The notes under the pieces were generated by a model. It searched no databases. It worked only from the letters and a program-made list of their open reading frames with translations, and was not told where the DNA came from. The translations under genes were made by a program, and so were the position numbers. A stretch of DNA of 64,000 nt from Balamuthia mandrillaris. Its lineage: Eukaryota; Discosea; Longamoebia; Balamuthiidae. Location: assembly GCA_031835245.1 (NCBI GenBank), contig JAVKOQ010000071.1:1-64000 (forward strand), given 5' to 3'. Shown in pieces: positions 12,301 through 22,341 of this stretch (position 1 is its first letter; every line of letters begins with the position of its first letter).

Positions 12301-15098
12301 ACGTTGAAGTCAGTAGTTCATCTTCAGTCCGTGGCAAGAGCCAAGCAAAAACGAGCTGCCCTCGCTTGCTGCAAGAACTCTGCCATCGTTATTCAAAGCA
12401 TAGCCAGGCGAGTTCAAGCGAGAAGAGAGTTGCAACACGTTAAAGCTGTTATTACTCTTCAATCTGCCACTCGTTGCTTCTTGCAAAGAAGGCAGTACAC
12501 TAGACAGGTGGCCGAACGACTGCGAGCCACTCTCATCTTTCAATCAGTGGCGAGAACGAGAGTAACTCGTCGTGAATGGATTCAAGTCCGGAGCAGCGCT
12601 CTTACTTTGCAGTCTAGATGGAGATGTAGAAGGGAGGAACTGGCCTACACTAAGCTGAAGGCTGCGGTGCAACTGCAAGTGGCGGCACGAAGAAGGCTTG
12701 CTCATCGATCTTTCCATTTGATGGTGGCAGCAGCTACCACTTTGCAAGCCCAACTGAGGACTCACCTCTGCGTTCAGGAGAGAAAACGAACGGTGGCTGC
12801 CATTCGCATTCAGTCATGGATAAGAGGCTTCACTGCTCAACGCCATTACGAACAAGTGAGAGAAGGTGCCATTCGATTGCAGAGTGTGGCCAGAATGCGG
12901 GAAGCCAGCGTGCAGCTCCAACGAGAGAAAGCAGCTCTGCTCCTTCAATCGATGGCCAGAAGGAATGCAGCTATGCAGGAACGCAGAGAACTGGCAGCGG
13001 CGGTACGTTTGCAAGCTGCAATGCGTTGTTTCATGGAGAGACAACAGCACTTGCGCCGCATTCAGGCCGCCATTCTCCTGCAGAGCCAACTGAGAACGCT
13101 CCTCGCCAGACGGGAAAGGCAGAAGACTGTTGCTGCTCTCTGCTTACAATCGGTGCTGCGGATGAGAGAGCAACGCCGACATTATTCCTTGGTTAGAGCT
13201 AGCGCCATCCTCCTGCAATCCCAATGGAGAAGCCACTTGGCTCGAGCCTCTCTGCGCAGAACTAAAGCAGTCGTCACCATCCAATCCGCTATGCGAACTC
13301 GATCGGAGCGGAGCCGCTGGCGGCAATGCCTTGATGCCACCTCCCACATTCAAGCCGCTCTCCAAAGGAAGCACGACCGTCAGCAGTACTTGCTTGTGCA
13401 GCAGAGCGCAGCATTGCTGCAAGCCATTCATCGATGCAATGCTCAGCGGCGCCACTTTTTGGAGATCGCTGAAGCTACTGCCGTGTTGCAATGCAGCATG
13501 AGGCAGAGGCGAGAACGGGGGCGATGGGAGAAGGTACGCGAGGCGTCGTGCTTGCTACAAGCGCAAGCCAGGAAACGTTTCCTAATGGAGCAGCTGCATC
13601 GGCAGACAGAGTCGGCTTGCATCCTTCAAGCCACGATGAGAGCGCATCAACAAAGAGCAAGCTTCATCGAGACGAAGGAGAAAGCGACGCTTCTGCAGGC
13701 GACATTACGAACGAGGAGAGACAGAATGCAGCTACAACGAACGAAAGCGGCAATCACCATTCAATCGGTACTTCGCTCCAAGGCATCACTGAGGCCCATC
13801 TTCCTTGCTCAACACTCTTCTGCGATGGTTATACAAGCGGTGCAGAGGAGCAGAGAGCAGTACGCTATCTTCCACCAACAGCGTGGTGCTGCCGTCGTAC
13901 TTCAAGCCGCACTTAGAGCGAGGGCGCAGAGAAAGGAGTTTGAGTTGATGCGGCGGTGGCATTCTTCTGTGGTGGTATTGCAAGCTTCGGTGCGTGCTCG
14001 GTTGGCGCGTCGCGCATGGATCAAACGGAGGGAAGCATGTATTGCTATACAGGCTGTCGCTCGCGCTCGGGTTGCTAGAGAGCACTTGCTGCATGTGAGA
14101 CAAAGCGTTCGAACCATTCAGGTATCTTCTGTTATTCTCTCCCTCTCCCTCCCCTCCCTCTCTAACAAAAGCTTTAGGCATCAATGAGGGCATACCAAGT
14201 ACGCAAAGAAGATGGACTGGTGGCAATGCGGAGCCGCGTTGCTGAAGCCACAAAACGAGTGGGAGGTCGAGAAGGAGGTGGTCTAGAAAGCCTGCCGCTC
14301 TCCCACAGAACAAAACTAGCGCTGCGCGATCTGCTGTCATGCCAGCAACTGGGCTCCATGATAAAGGCCTGCGCTCTGTTGGAACGGTTGACCGAGCTGT
14401 CGGAGGGCTGTTGTCTGCAGCTGTGCAAGCGTGGCCTCATTCCTGTCCTCTTTGATGTGATGCACAACTATTGCAATCGGAGCAAGCCCCATCTCATCCT
14501 GTTTGAGCACGTTCTGAGTATCCTTCTTCACATGGCCAAACACCGACGCATCGCTTCCTGTGGAAATTATTGGGTGCGACGAACGCAACATCGTTCCTCC
14601 TCTTCTACGGAAGCAAGGGAAGGAGAAGAAAACGAAGACGAAGGAGAATCAAACGTAACTGTAACAGCAGCGATGATTAGCAACAGCAGCAAGACGCCAA
14701 GGAATGCTGTGCTGGTGGATCTGATGCAAGTGTATCGTCTGGATAGTGCTTCTATCTTTTGCAAGAGCGCTGACTTGTTCATCACTCTTCTGCGAGCGGG
14801 CAATCCGCATGCTCTCGCCATCTGCAGCAACGAACACCATCCACAAAGGCAGCAGCAAGCCTCTCTGGTGGGGCGGTTGCGAAGCATCGCCTCCATCCTC
14901 GAGAAGAAAGTCGCTTTGGAGAAGGAACGAGCGGCCAGAGAGAAGAAGAGGGTGATCATTTCTGGCGGTGCACCGTCCTCATCAACGCGAGTTGATAAGG
15001 ATGTTGTGGAAGCGGCGAAAGTGAAGAGCTTGGTAGGGTGTTCGCGAAAGTTGACCAAGCTTTTATCCATCATCGATAATGGTGGGGGTCGGCGATAG
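6321..15098 (+). CDS. ASPM: ASPM / abnormal spindle homologue with a very long IQ array
   Basis: ASPM binds spindle poles and microtubule minus ends and recruits calmodulin through IQ motifs. Order of parts: an N-terminal ASH (MSP/hydin-like) domain around WLQFGQVRVGGKKSLTLKLE at 6500-6790; a Ser/Thr-rich linker; two calponin-homology regions (VFEDVRDGARLCKVLEFLTG and QLRMPAISRLQKIYNVKLAL; then LGALLRWCKAVCAPHGVRV with FSDGRVLCLLLSHYAPHLLP); the hinge SQTVPDEKVVALFLAHIGKY; then from about 9600 to 14120 a nearly uninterrupted string of IQ motifs (pattern ILQSxxR, period about 23 residues, so some 60-65 copies) in a single exon; and a C-terminal helical-repeat domain (ACALLERLTELSEG, LILFEHVLSILLHMAKH). 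The start is the first in-frame ATG, MASMDPAYIP. The introns are short; one appears to be GC-AG. Organisation matches animal ASPM. Confidence 0.94.
8601..8665 (+). other. GC-AG intron in ASPM
   Basis: The family alignment needs SCLLK joined directly to QLRMPAISRLQK. The only in-phase junction is AAG|GCACTT ... TTTGCAG|CAA, a 65-bp intron with a GC donor. Inferred from protein conservation, not from transcripts. Confidence 0.6.
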
Positions 15099-15208
15099 TG
15101 GAAGGATAGTAAGTCGTGCAACAAAGAAAATGCAGAGAGGGTTATTTGGTTTGGTTTTACAAACGTTTGTACAAAAGAATAAAAAAACGACTTTGTTTAA
15201 AGAAAACG

Positions 15209-15829
15209 TTAACAACTGCAATTAGAGGAGGAACCTGGTTGGCCTCCAGCCGCAGCTCCCAGCTCCAATGGAGGAGCGGAGGGCGTCAAGTTTACCAGTG
15301 CAGGTACACTTCGTGTCCTTTGTAAAAAGTCCTGTTGTTCATTGTTGTGTTACAAAAAAAAAATGTAAAGACGAAACTAAACAAAAATAAAAAGAAAGAA
15401 TACCTCAGCAACAGTTTGAAAAAGTTCGTCCACGTTCTGTCCTGTTCGTGCGGAGGTTTCAAACAAACGAGCGCCAATGTTGGAAGCGTATTCTTTGACG
15501 GCTTCCGGCCGCACTTTTCTGGTTTCTGATCCATCCTCAATGCAATCCACTGATAGACGAAAGAAACACACATTCGTCGGTCAAAGAAGAAGGAAACAAA
15601 AGAATTCTACACGAAAAAAACAAAACAAAGGAGATAAAACCGAACATTTGGTTCCAACTATATAGAGTGCACAGTCTTTCTCGTTGGCGATGAGCTCATT
15701 GACCCAGAACCTCACCTTGGCCCAAGTGTCTCCTTTTGTCAAGTCTTTTTATTTTTTGTTTGTTTGGTGGTAATAAGCAACAATAGCGAGTCGTTCATTC
15801 AAAGGAGAGAGAACGAGAGAAGCCGATGG

Positions 15830-15868
<39 letters not shown>

Positions 15869-16396
15869 ACCAAAGCACACAAGAGCAGCTCTAGCGCCAC
15901 GATAGTAAATGCGACTCATGCTCTCATAACGTTCTACATTCGTTCGTGTGTTTTAAATTGGGTTCAAGAAGAACAAAAGAAAGAAAAGAAACGACAAGAG
16001 AGAAGAAGTCGGAAGTAAGAAGGGAAAAAATATGGAAGAACAGTCTCACCAGCACCAGCAGTGTCCTTTGGTGCGTGTTTGTTTTTGTTTAAAGCAATGG
16101 AATAAGCACAAAATAAGAAGGAATAATAGAATAAAACAAATCCAAGGTTACCCATATGCCCAAAGTCAACTCCTCCTCTCCAACCGAAACTTTCTTTGCC
16201 CCAAACGCAGCACCCACAGTCTGAAACAAAAAATAATAAGAGCTCTTCATCTTACTATTATTTTAATTTTTTTGGGGTTCATACGTACGGCAGTAACGTC
16301 CTCTGTAAATCTGCCATGCAAATATCTGTCCACGAGACATGTCTTGCCGACGTTATGCATTCCCAGCAGCACTACCTTGGCGTCCACTTTGGCCAT
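15209..16396 (-). CDS. Rab24-like small GTPase
   Basis: Multi-exon Rab GTPase, most like Rab24, which acts in late autophagy/endosome steps. The first exon begins MAKVDAKVVLLGMHNVGKT (P-loop GMHNVGKT) at 16396. After joining the exons I read TVGAAFGAKKVSVGEEELTL (switch I, Rab24-like TVGAAF), LGIW, DTAGAERYESMSRIYYRGAR (switch II), AALVCFDLTKGDTWAKVRFW, the guanine-binding box GTKLD, and LFETSARTGQNVDELFQTVA (the SA box is ETSAR). The last exon gives a Pro/Gly/Ala-rich tail ending in SNCSC, a CxC-type geranylgeranylation site. Two Rab24 features are present: no Gln at the DTAGQ position (Ala here, Ser in human Rab24), and GTKxD instead of NKxD. Head-to-head with bL9m. A GA tract (about 15835-15865) lies in an intron. 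Confidence 0.88.
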
Positions 16397-16496
16397 TTTT
16401 TTCCCCCTTGTCGTTCGTTATCGCTTGTTCTTCTCTCAAACCTTTTCTTTCTTCGATCTTCCTCGTTCTCTTTTTTTGTCTTACGCGGGATTTTTC

Positions 16497-16574
16497 GTCG
16501 ACAACTCAATGACGACCTGAAATATTTTGTCGACAACAAAAAGAATCTCCCTGTCGACAGAATCACGTGTCGAC
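16497..16574. promoter_or_regulatory. cluster of four GTCGAC palindromes, Rab24-like / bL9m promoter
   Basis: GTCGAC occurs at 16497, 16529, 16553 (within CTGTCGACAG) and 16569, all inside the 286-bp divergent promoter. Spacings are 32, 24 and 16 bp. Similar clusters sit in other divergent promoters of this window, which suggests a transcription-factor site. No binding factor is known to me. Confidence 0.55.
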
Positions 16575-16682
16575 GCGATCATACTTTGGCTATTAGGCTA
16601 GTTCATTTTCTTCGAGGTTGAAAAACGAATACATAGAACAAAAAAAAAGTAGCGGAGAGAAATCATCTTTGGAGCAGAATCG

Positions 16683-17978
16683 ATGATGAGAGCCACCGAG
16701 AGCCTTCGACGTCTCTCCACCCCAACGAGGTTTGTATGCATATATTTTTTTGATTATGTTATGCTCCGTTAGTATTTGGTGATGCTCATCATCGAAACTT
16801 ATTTTTGTTTCGATGATAGCGGAGTGCTGCCCGGCAGATTGTACCGAGCGAACCTGCTGAGCGGTGGCGGCTATTCTCTCTCGCCCTGCTCCGCCACCAG
16901 TTTGTTATGGCCCAGCGTACTTCTCTCTCTCTCTCTCTCTTTCTTTGCTTAAGGACAAAAAAAACTTGACTCATTTCTGGTGCACCTGTAGAGCGGCTCC
17001 CTGCTGATGGCCCAACAACGAACGCTCAAGAAAAAAATGGAGGTGGTGCTCACGCAGGACTCCCCGCAGCACGGCGTTCAGGGTGAGGTCCTCTCCGTGG
17101 CCAGGGGCTATGCTCGCAACTACCTCTTCCAAAGGGACCTAGCTATCTACGCCACCCCGGAAAACAAGAAGAAATATGCCGTTTCTACTTCGGTAAGGAG
17201 ACGGCACTCTCTCATATCATAACTATGCTTACCCTTGCGCTTTTTCATTCTTGCCTTCTCTCCTTCTGCTCTCTTGTTCTCGTTCTCTCTCTCCTCTCTC
17301 TTCTCTCTCTTCTCTTCTCTTCTCTTCTCTTCTCTCTCTTCTCTTCTCTTCTCTCTCTTCTCTTCTCTTCTCTTCTCTTCTCTTCTCTTCTCTTCTCTTC
17401 TCTTCTCTTCTCTTCTCTTCTCTTCTCTTCTCTTCTCTTCTCTTCTCTTCTCTTCTCTTCTCTTCTCTTCTCTTCTCTTCTCTTCTCTTCTCTTCTCTTC
17501 TCTTCTCTTCTCTTCTCTTCTCTTCTCTTCTCTTCTCTTCTCTTCTCTTCTCTTCTCTTCTCTTCTCTCTTCTTCTCTTCTCTTCTCTTCTCTTCTCTTC
17601 TCTTCTCTTCATCGTTCTCTTCTCTTCTCTTCTCTCTTCTCTCTTCTCTCTTCTCTCTTCTCTCTTCTCTGGTTTCTCACGCAGCGCACCAACATGGCCG
17701 AAAAAGAACGCAAGAAGAAAATGATGGGATCGATGAAGCGCCTCACCAAACTCACCGTGCAAGTCAAACGCCACTTGGTGCGCGCCGCGCCGGAGACCCT
17801 CCACTCGCCCGTTACCCCGCAAGTCATCATCGAAAAGCTGCGGAAGCAGCACAGCATCCAGCTGCGCGAAGAGGACTTGCAGCTGCCCGAGCCCATCACG
17901 CGCCTTGGGATTCACATGGTGCCTGTTCAGGTGCAGGATACCACTGTGGAGCTTCGCGTTGCTGTTCAGCGGCGGTGA
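16683..17978 (+). CDS. Mitochondrial ribosomal protein bL9m
   Basis: bL9 is a large-subunit ribosomal protein; this copy has an N-terminal extension of about 50 residues rich in Arg, Ser and Leu (MMRATESLRRLSTPTS, then GVLPGRLYRANLLSGGG) that looks like a mitochondrial targeting sequence. The L9 N domain follows: MEVVLTQDSPQHGVQGEVLS, VARGYARNYLFQRDLAIYAT (the conserved GYARNYL loop). After a long intron comes a connecting helix with Lys/Arg, then the C domain EKLRKQHSIQLREEDLQLPE and ITRLGIHMVPVQVQDTTVEL, ending AVQRR. Four exons; introns near 16730-16819, 16920-16991 and 17192-17686. The last intron is almost entirely a TCTTC microsatellite. Confidence 0.9.
17296..17690 (+). repeat. (TCTTC)n pentanucleotide microsatellite in a bL9m intron
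   Basis: About 390 bp of nearly perfect TCTTC units, interrupted by short CTCTCTT variants at both ends. It fills the third bL9m intron and is pyrimidine-only on the sense strand. The long Leu/Ser/Phe reading frames across it are artefacts of the repeat. Confidence 0.95.
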
Positions 17979-18150
17979 ACGAGAGACATTGAACGGAATG
18001 GAGTTGCGTGGACTGAATAGATGTTGAAGGAGAAAGAAAAGGAAAGGTGAACAAGTATGTTTTGTTGGGGCTCTGATCTTTCTTTTTTCTTTTTTCTTTT
18101 TTCTTTTTCATTCTTCTATCTGATGAAACAGTGGTAAAAGATGGAAACAA

Positions 18151-18710
18151 CTATTTGGAGCACATGGCGGAGAGCATCAGTTCCTGGACGAAGGCGCTGT
18201 GCTCTTTCCGTTCCTTGTACCACCGCCTAAGTTGTTGCTGAGTGGCCCCTTCTCCCTCTCCTCTTGTCTTGCCGTAACTGTTGTTGTTTTGTTAGTTGTG
18301 AGTTTACTTATCGAGAGAGAGAGCGAGAGAAGAGAAGCGCGGAGAGAAGAATGGACCGAAAGAAGCATCAGCGAACGAGAAGAGAGAATGAAAGAAGAGA
18401 AGAGAACGACCTGAGAGCAAGACTTCGGTTGAGGAAGGACTGGTGAGAGCGATGCTTTGGTGAGGTGATGGAAGAGCTCGATGTGTGCCGCAGCGTGTTG
18501 TGGTGGTGAGAGAATGGCGAATGGCTGCCGTCTACCATCCGTTTGGACTCGCCGCCGCTTCTGCTGCTGGTGCGTGACCGGTGACCCCCTCTTCCTCCTC
18601 TGCTGGATCTGCGGCCTCTTCTTGCTCCCTCTTGCTGTCCTGCCAAGTGAGGGAGATGAACGTTAAGGAAGAAAAGTAGTTCGAGAGACCGCGAAAAAAG
18701 AGGGGGCGAC

Positions 18711-18759
<49 letters not shown>

Positions 18760-19251
18760 GGGAAAAGAAGGTTGGAGGAGAACGCGAAGGAGAACGTGAT
18801 GAAAAGCGTTTGATAAAAAGGATATGTGAGACAGGAGGGAAGGATCCGCTTGTTGCATGTGACGAAGTTCAAGGTGGGCATGAAAGTCTTGGCTGGTGAT
18901 CACCGTCATCATATAGAGGAACAAAGGGAGGAGGAGGATGAACGTGAAAAACTGGAAACAAAAAACGAAAATGAAATGAACACGAAAACAAAGAATGTAC
19001 CTTTTGTAGTTTGGGTCTCCACCCGGTCTGCTTGCTGCAATCGGAGGAAAAAACGAAAGGAAACAAGAAAGAAGAAAGAAGATAACAGAAAGAAGCAAAA
19101 GAAGGAAGAAGGAAGAAGGAAGAAGGAGGAGGAGGAGGAGGAGGAGAAGAAGAAGAAACAGAAGGACAAGGACAAGAACAAGAACAAACAGAAGAAACAG
19201 AAGAGATGGAAGCACAAGATAAAAGCAGTAAGCAAGAAGAGCAAGAACAAG

Positions 19252-19294
<43 letters not shown>

Positions 19295-19860
19295 AACAAT
19301 ACCACAAACGGGACAAACGACGGGGTGGGTCTCCTCAGCGTGGGCCAGGAAGACGTGCTGGGCCAGGTTGCTCTCCGTCAGGCCGCCGGCAAAGCAATAG
19401 GGGCAGGTGAACGTCACCAAGGCCGAAGCCAGGGTGGGAGAGAAGCCCGGCGGAGGCATGCCAAAGAGACCGCCGCCGCCGGAAGAAGGAGGCGGCGCCA
19501 GCGACTCGAAGGCGAAAGAGAAGAGCCCGCCGCCGCCTCTTCCTGCTCCTGTTGCAGCGACAGGTGGGGAGCGACGGTGGCGACGGGAGGGTGTATCGAG
19601 CTCTTCTTCTTCTTCTTCTTCTTCCACTTCTTCGTCGTCTTCTATCTCTTCTTCCTCCTCTTCCTCTTCTACGACCTGTTCTTCTTCCACTGCTTCCGCC
19701 CAACTATCTTTTTTGTTGTTGTTGTTGAAAAAAAAAAAAAACAAAATTCGAATCGATGAAATGAAATGTGTCGTTTTTTTTTTTGGGTGAGATGATGGTT
19801 CGAAGAAAGTGGAAAGAAGAAAAAGTGCAACAACGAACCTGACGCTACGGTGAAATCCAT
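18151..19860 (-). CDS. Di19/KCMF1-type zinc-finger protein
   Basis: The first exon is tiny (MDFTVAS, ATG at 19860) and splices to DSWAEAVEEEQ, followed by a strongly acidic Glu run, a Gly/Pro-rich linker (FGMPPPGFSPTLASALV) and the zinc-binding segment FTCPYCFAGGLTESNLAQHV, HAEETHPVVCPVC. The next exons give ASRPGGDPNYK and SQDFHAHLELRHMQQADP, which match the PGGDPN...F.AHL..EHR part of KCMF1 and plant Di19. A basic Arg/Ser-rich exon follows, then the last exon reads QQLRRWYKERKEHSAFVQEL MLSAM, resembling the Di19 C-terminal motif (FVQ.L..S..). The ZZ finger that opens animal KCMF1 is absent. Likely nuclear or cytosolic, perhaps a ubiquitin- or RNA-related factor. The exact splice sites around 18650-18850 are uncertain. 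Head-to-head with RPE. Confidence 0.75.
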
Positions 19861-19972
19861 GGCTTTGTGGTGGTGGTGGTTTGTTTACGATCGAATCAAT
19901 CGATGCACGTCGGGACGTTTTATTTATTTTATTCTCTTGCGCAATTATTTTTTTGTTTGGGGTTGATTATGT

Positions 19973-19993
19973 GTCGACCATTCTCATGTCGAC
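19973..19993. promoter_or_regulatory. two GTCGAC palindromes, Di19-like / RPE promoter
   Basis: GTCGAC at 19973-19978 and 19988-19993, 15 bp apart, within the 282-bp gap between two head-to-head genes. Nearby (about 19889-19905) lies a pair of ATCGA motifs. Confidence 0.5.
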
Positions 19994-20142
19994 ATTGACC
20001 ATTTGGTTGAAAGTAATCAGAAATATGGCAGAAAAGATCTTGAAAATCGGAATTTCACCACCAAAAAAAGTGACGACAAAAAAAAAGAGAGTGGGAAGAG
20101 AGAAGAAGGATCGAAAAGAAGAGAGAGAGTGAAACGGAAAGG

Positions 20143-20312
20143 ATGAGCGCCTCTTCTTCTGCGACAGCGACGAGTGGTGGCGCGTTGAAGGCGCTCATTG
20201 CCCCTTCTTTGTTGTCCGGAGATTTTGCAAAGTTGGGCGAGGAGGCCCGAGCCCTCAAGGAGGCTGGCGCTGACTGGCTTCACATGGACGTAATGGACGG
20301 GTGCGTTTCTCA

Positions 20313-20349
<37 letters not shown>

Positions 20350-21121
20350 CTTCTTACACTTTTTTTAAAAAGTCACTTTGTGCCCAACTTGACCATCGGG
20401 GCGCCAGTGATAGCCGCCCTCCGCAAGCACACCGACATGTTCCTGGACTGCCACCTTATGGTGACCAACCCTGAGAAGTGGCTGGAGGACTTTAGCAAAG
20501 CCGGCGCCAACTCCATCAGTTTTCACATCGAAGCCGTTGGTACGTTGGTTATTCTTCGTGCTTCTTTGTTCTTCTAGTTCTCCTTCTCCTTTCTCCTTTC
20601 TCCTTCTCGTCCTCTTGTCATTTCTTCTTCTTCTTCTTCTTCTTCTTCTTCTTCTTCTTCTTCTTCTTCTTCTTCTTCTTCTTCTTCTTCTTCTCATTGT
20701 ATTTCTCTTGTTGTCGCTCATTCAACCAGACGATGCCAACGCGTTGATTGACCGGATCCACGAGCTAGGCATGAAGGCCAGCATCGCCGTCAAGCCCCAC
20801 ACCGACCTCCAGGAGAAGGTCCTGCCTCTCGCCAAGAGCGGCAAGTTGGACATGGTGCTGATCATGACGGTGGAGCCCGGCTTTGGCGGCCAGGAGTTCA
20901 TGGCCGACATGATGCCCAAAGTAAGGGTCTTGAGGGAAGCCTGTCCGGGGCTCAACATCCAGGTGGACGGCGGCATCAACGTGGAGACCATCGAGGAAGC
21001 AGCACGAGCGGGAGCCAACGTCATTGTCTCGGGCTCTGGCGTGTTCAAGCATGCTCAGGGAAGAGCTCGCGCCATCGCTGCTCTGCGTGAAGCCGTGGAA
21101 TGTTCTATCCAACAGAAGTAA
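20143..21121 (+). CDS. RPE: Ribulose-phosphate 3-epimerase
   Basis: Interconverts ribulose 5-phosphate and xylulose 5-phosphate in the cytosolic pentose phosphate pathway. Three exons (20143-20300, 20373-20539, 20730-21121) join to 238 residues, the usual length. TIM-barrel landmarks: [28 protein letters not shown] (metal-binding His and catalytic Asp), [27 protein letters not shown] (metal His), [25 protein letters not shown] (second catalytic Asp) and [13 protein letters not shown]. One oddity: the usually conserved KPGT/NPGT turn reads VKPHT. Introns carry a CT tract and a TTC trinucleotide tract on the sense strand. Confidence 0.96.
20626..20693 (+). repeat. (TTC)n trinucleotide repeat in RPE intron 2
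   Basis: About 22 uninterrupted TTC units on the sense strand of the second RPE intron. Confidence 0.95.
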
Positions 21122-21379
21122 AAGTAGCTGAATTAGCAACATGGTTTGTTTTCTTCTTTTTTGTTTCTTTTTGTTGCAGGCATTCATCCTGACGGGAGAG
21201 CCCATGCTTGCCTCCTCTTTGCCCACATGTGACGAACTCGTGATTTGAAAAGTTAGTCTCAGGTTCGTTTTATACGGTACGTTACACCAGGTCATGAGAT
21301 CCCACCACACCCCAAACTCAACCCATATGCTCAAAAAACAAAAAAACAATTGCAGGGCGTGAAAAAGCCAGATATTTAT

Positions 21380-21784
21380 TCAGTGGTAACACTGGTGCTT
21401 CTTTGTAAAAGAGTCTGGCCTGCCTGCCACACAGGAAGGACAAAGAGTCCTCCAATTAATGGCATGGGCGCTCAGGAGGTGCTCGACAAAGCGAACCGTC
21501 CGCGGGAAACGTCTGGTGCAAAAATTGCATTCCCAACAGCTGTCACTTAGTCTCATCCGAAACGGATATCCAGTGCAACGAGGATGTCGTCTGCGGCGGA
21601 TTACAGGAACAGGTCCCCTGGCAGCAGGGGTAGTACTGGCTGGCGGTCCTGGGGCTGGTGGTGTGGGTAAGGGTCCATGCGAACCTGAAGTACCATGGAT
21701 AGGTAGAGGACCAGCAGGTGTTGTTGCAAGAGATGATCCTTGCATAATGAAGAGTGTTAGGGTGTTACTTGTAGGAGCAGACAT
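21380..21784 (-). CDS. small C2H2 zinc-finger protein, family unknown
   Basis: A 134-residue uninterrupted frame from an ATG at 21784 to a TGA. The first half is Pro/Gly/Thr-rich (PTPPAPGPPASTTPAARGP) with a basic patch (VIRRRRHPRCTGYPFR). The second half has a C2H2-type finger, CNFCTRRFPRTVRFVEHLLS AH (Cys-x2-Cys-x12-His-x4-His), then CPSC and a final KKHQCYH that could complete a second metal site. I do not recognise a family. No introns, unlike most neighbours. It lies in tandem with the unfamiliar gene at 22342-23454, in a block free of the usual CT/GA tracts. It might be the last exon of a larger gene. Confidence 0.5.
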   Translation of the reverse strand: MSAPTSNTLTLFIMQGSSLATTPAGPLPIHGTSGSHGPLPTPPAPGPPASTTPAARGPVPVIRRRRHPRCTGYPFRMRLSDSCWECNFCTRRFPRTVRFVEHLLSAHAINWRTLCPSCVAGRPDSFTKKHQCYH

Positions 21785-22341
21785 GATTGTATTTGCCGAG
21801 TATTGTTAATGTGTTGTTTACTTGTTTAGTGCCTCTGATAAAGAATGAAGCCACTAGCTCAATATTTATAGGCTTCTTTGCTTTGGCCGAGGGTTCGTAG
21901 TCTCCGCCAAAGCCAGTGCACCCTTCCCCCCCTGGCGTCCACCCATTCTTCATCATCTCCTTCTCATTCTTATCTCCTGATTCACATCATCCTCTCCTTG
22001 TTGCTGATGTGTGTACCTGCATCATCTCCCTCTATTCATCATCTTCCTCATCACTCTCAACATACTCCTCTTCTCCTTCAAAAAAAGGGTATGTCTCCCC
22101 CTGGTGAGAAAGGACAGGTAGAAACTCTAAGAGGTGAACAACATCAAGGGAGACAATGATGAGAAGGGACATGTCTTCAACTTTCTTTAATGATTACAAC
22201 ATTCAAAGCAACAACAATTGGTTACTTGGCGATTTTTGTTATGTATTAAAGTTATGAAGGCCAACAACCATGATAGTGATGAAAGCGGATATAAACATAC
22301 AAGATAACTTGTAGGCGGGGCAATTAATTTTAATTCAACAT
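21785..22341. other. intergenic, with short acidic remnant on minus strand
   Basis: No intact gene. On the minus strand at about 22028-22100 a short frame reads PFFEGEEEYVESDEEDDE and stops; it resembles the acidic region of the neighbouring 22342-23454 protein but is broken upstream. It may be a decayed fragment of a related gene, or chance. Confidence 0.3.

Noticed and set aside
10090..14340. Many 60-230 residue frames antisense to or shifted from the IQ array
   Set aside because: Shadows of the long ASPM exon; the IQ frame is the conserved one and none of the others has introns, starts or known motifs.
17225..17992. Long Leu/Ser/Phe or Arg/Glu reading frames over the TCTTC repeat
   Set aside because: They arise because the pentamer has no stop codon in any frame; the region is an intron of bL9m.
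18840..19410. Lys/Glu-rich plus-strand frame
   Set aside because: Antisense of the Di19-like gene's intron and acidic exon.
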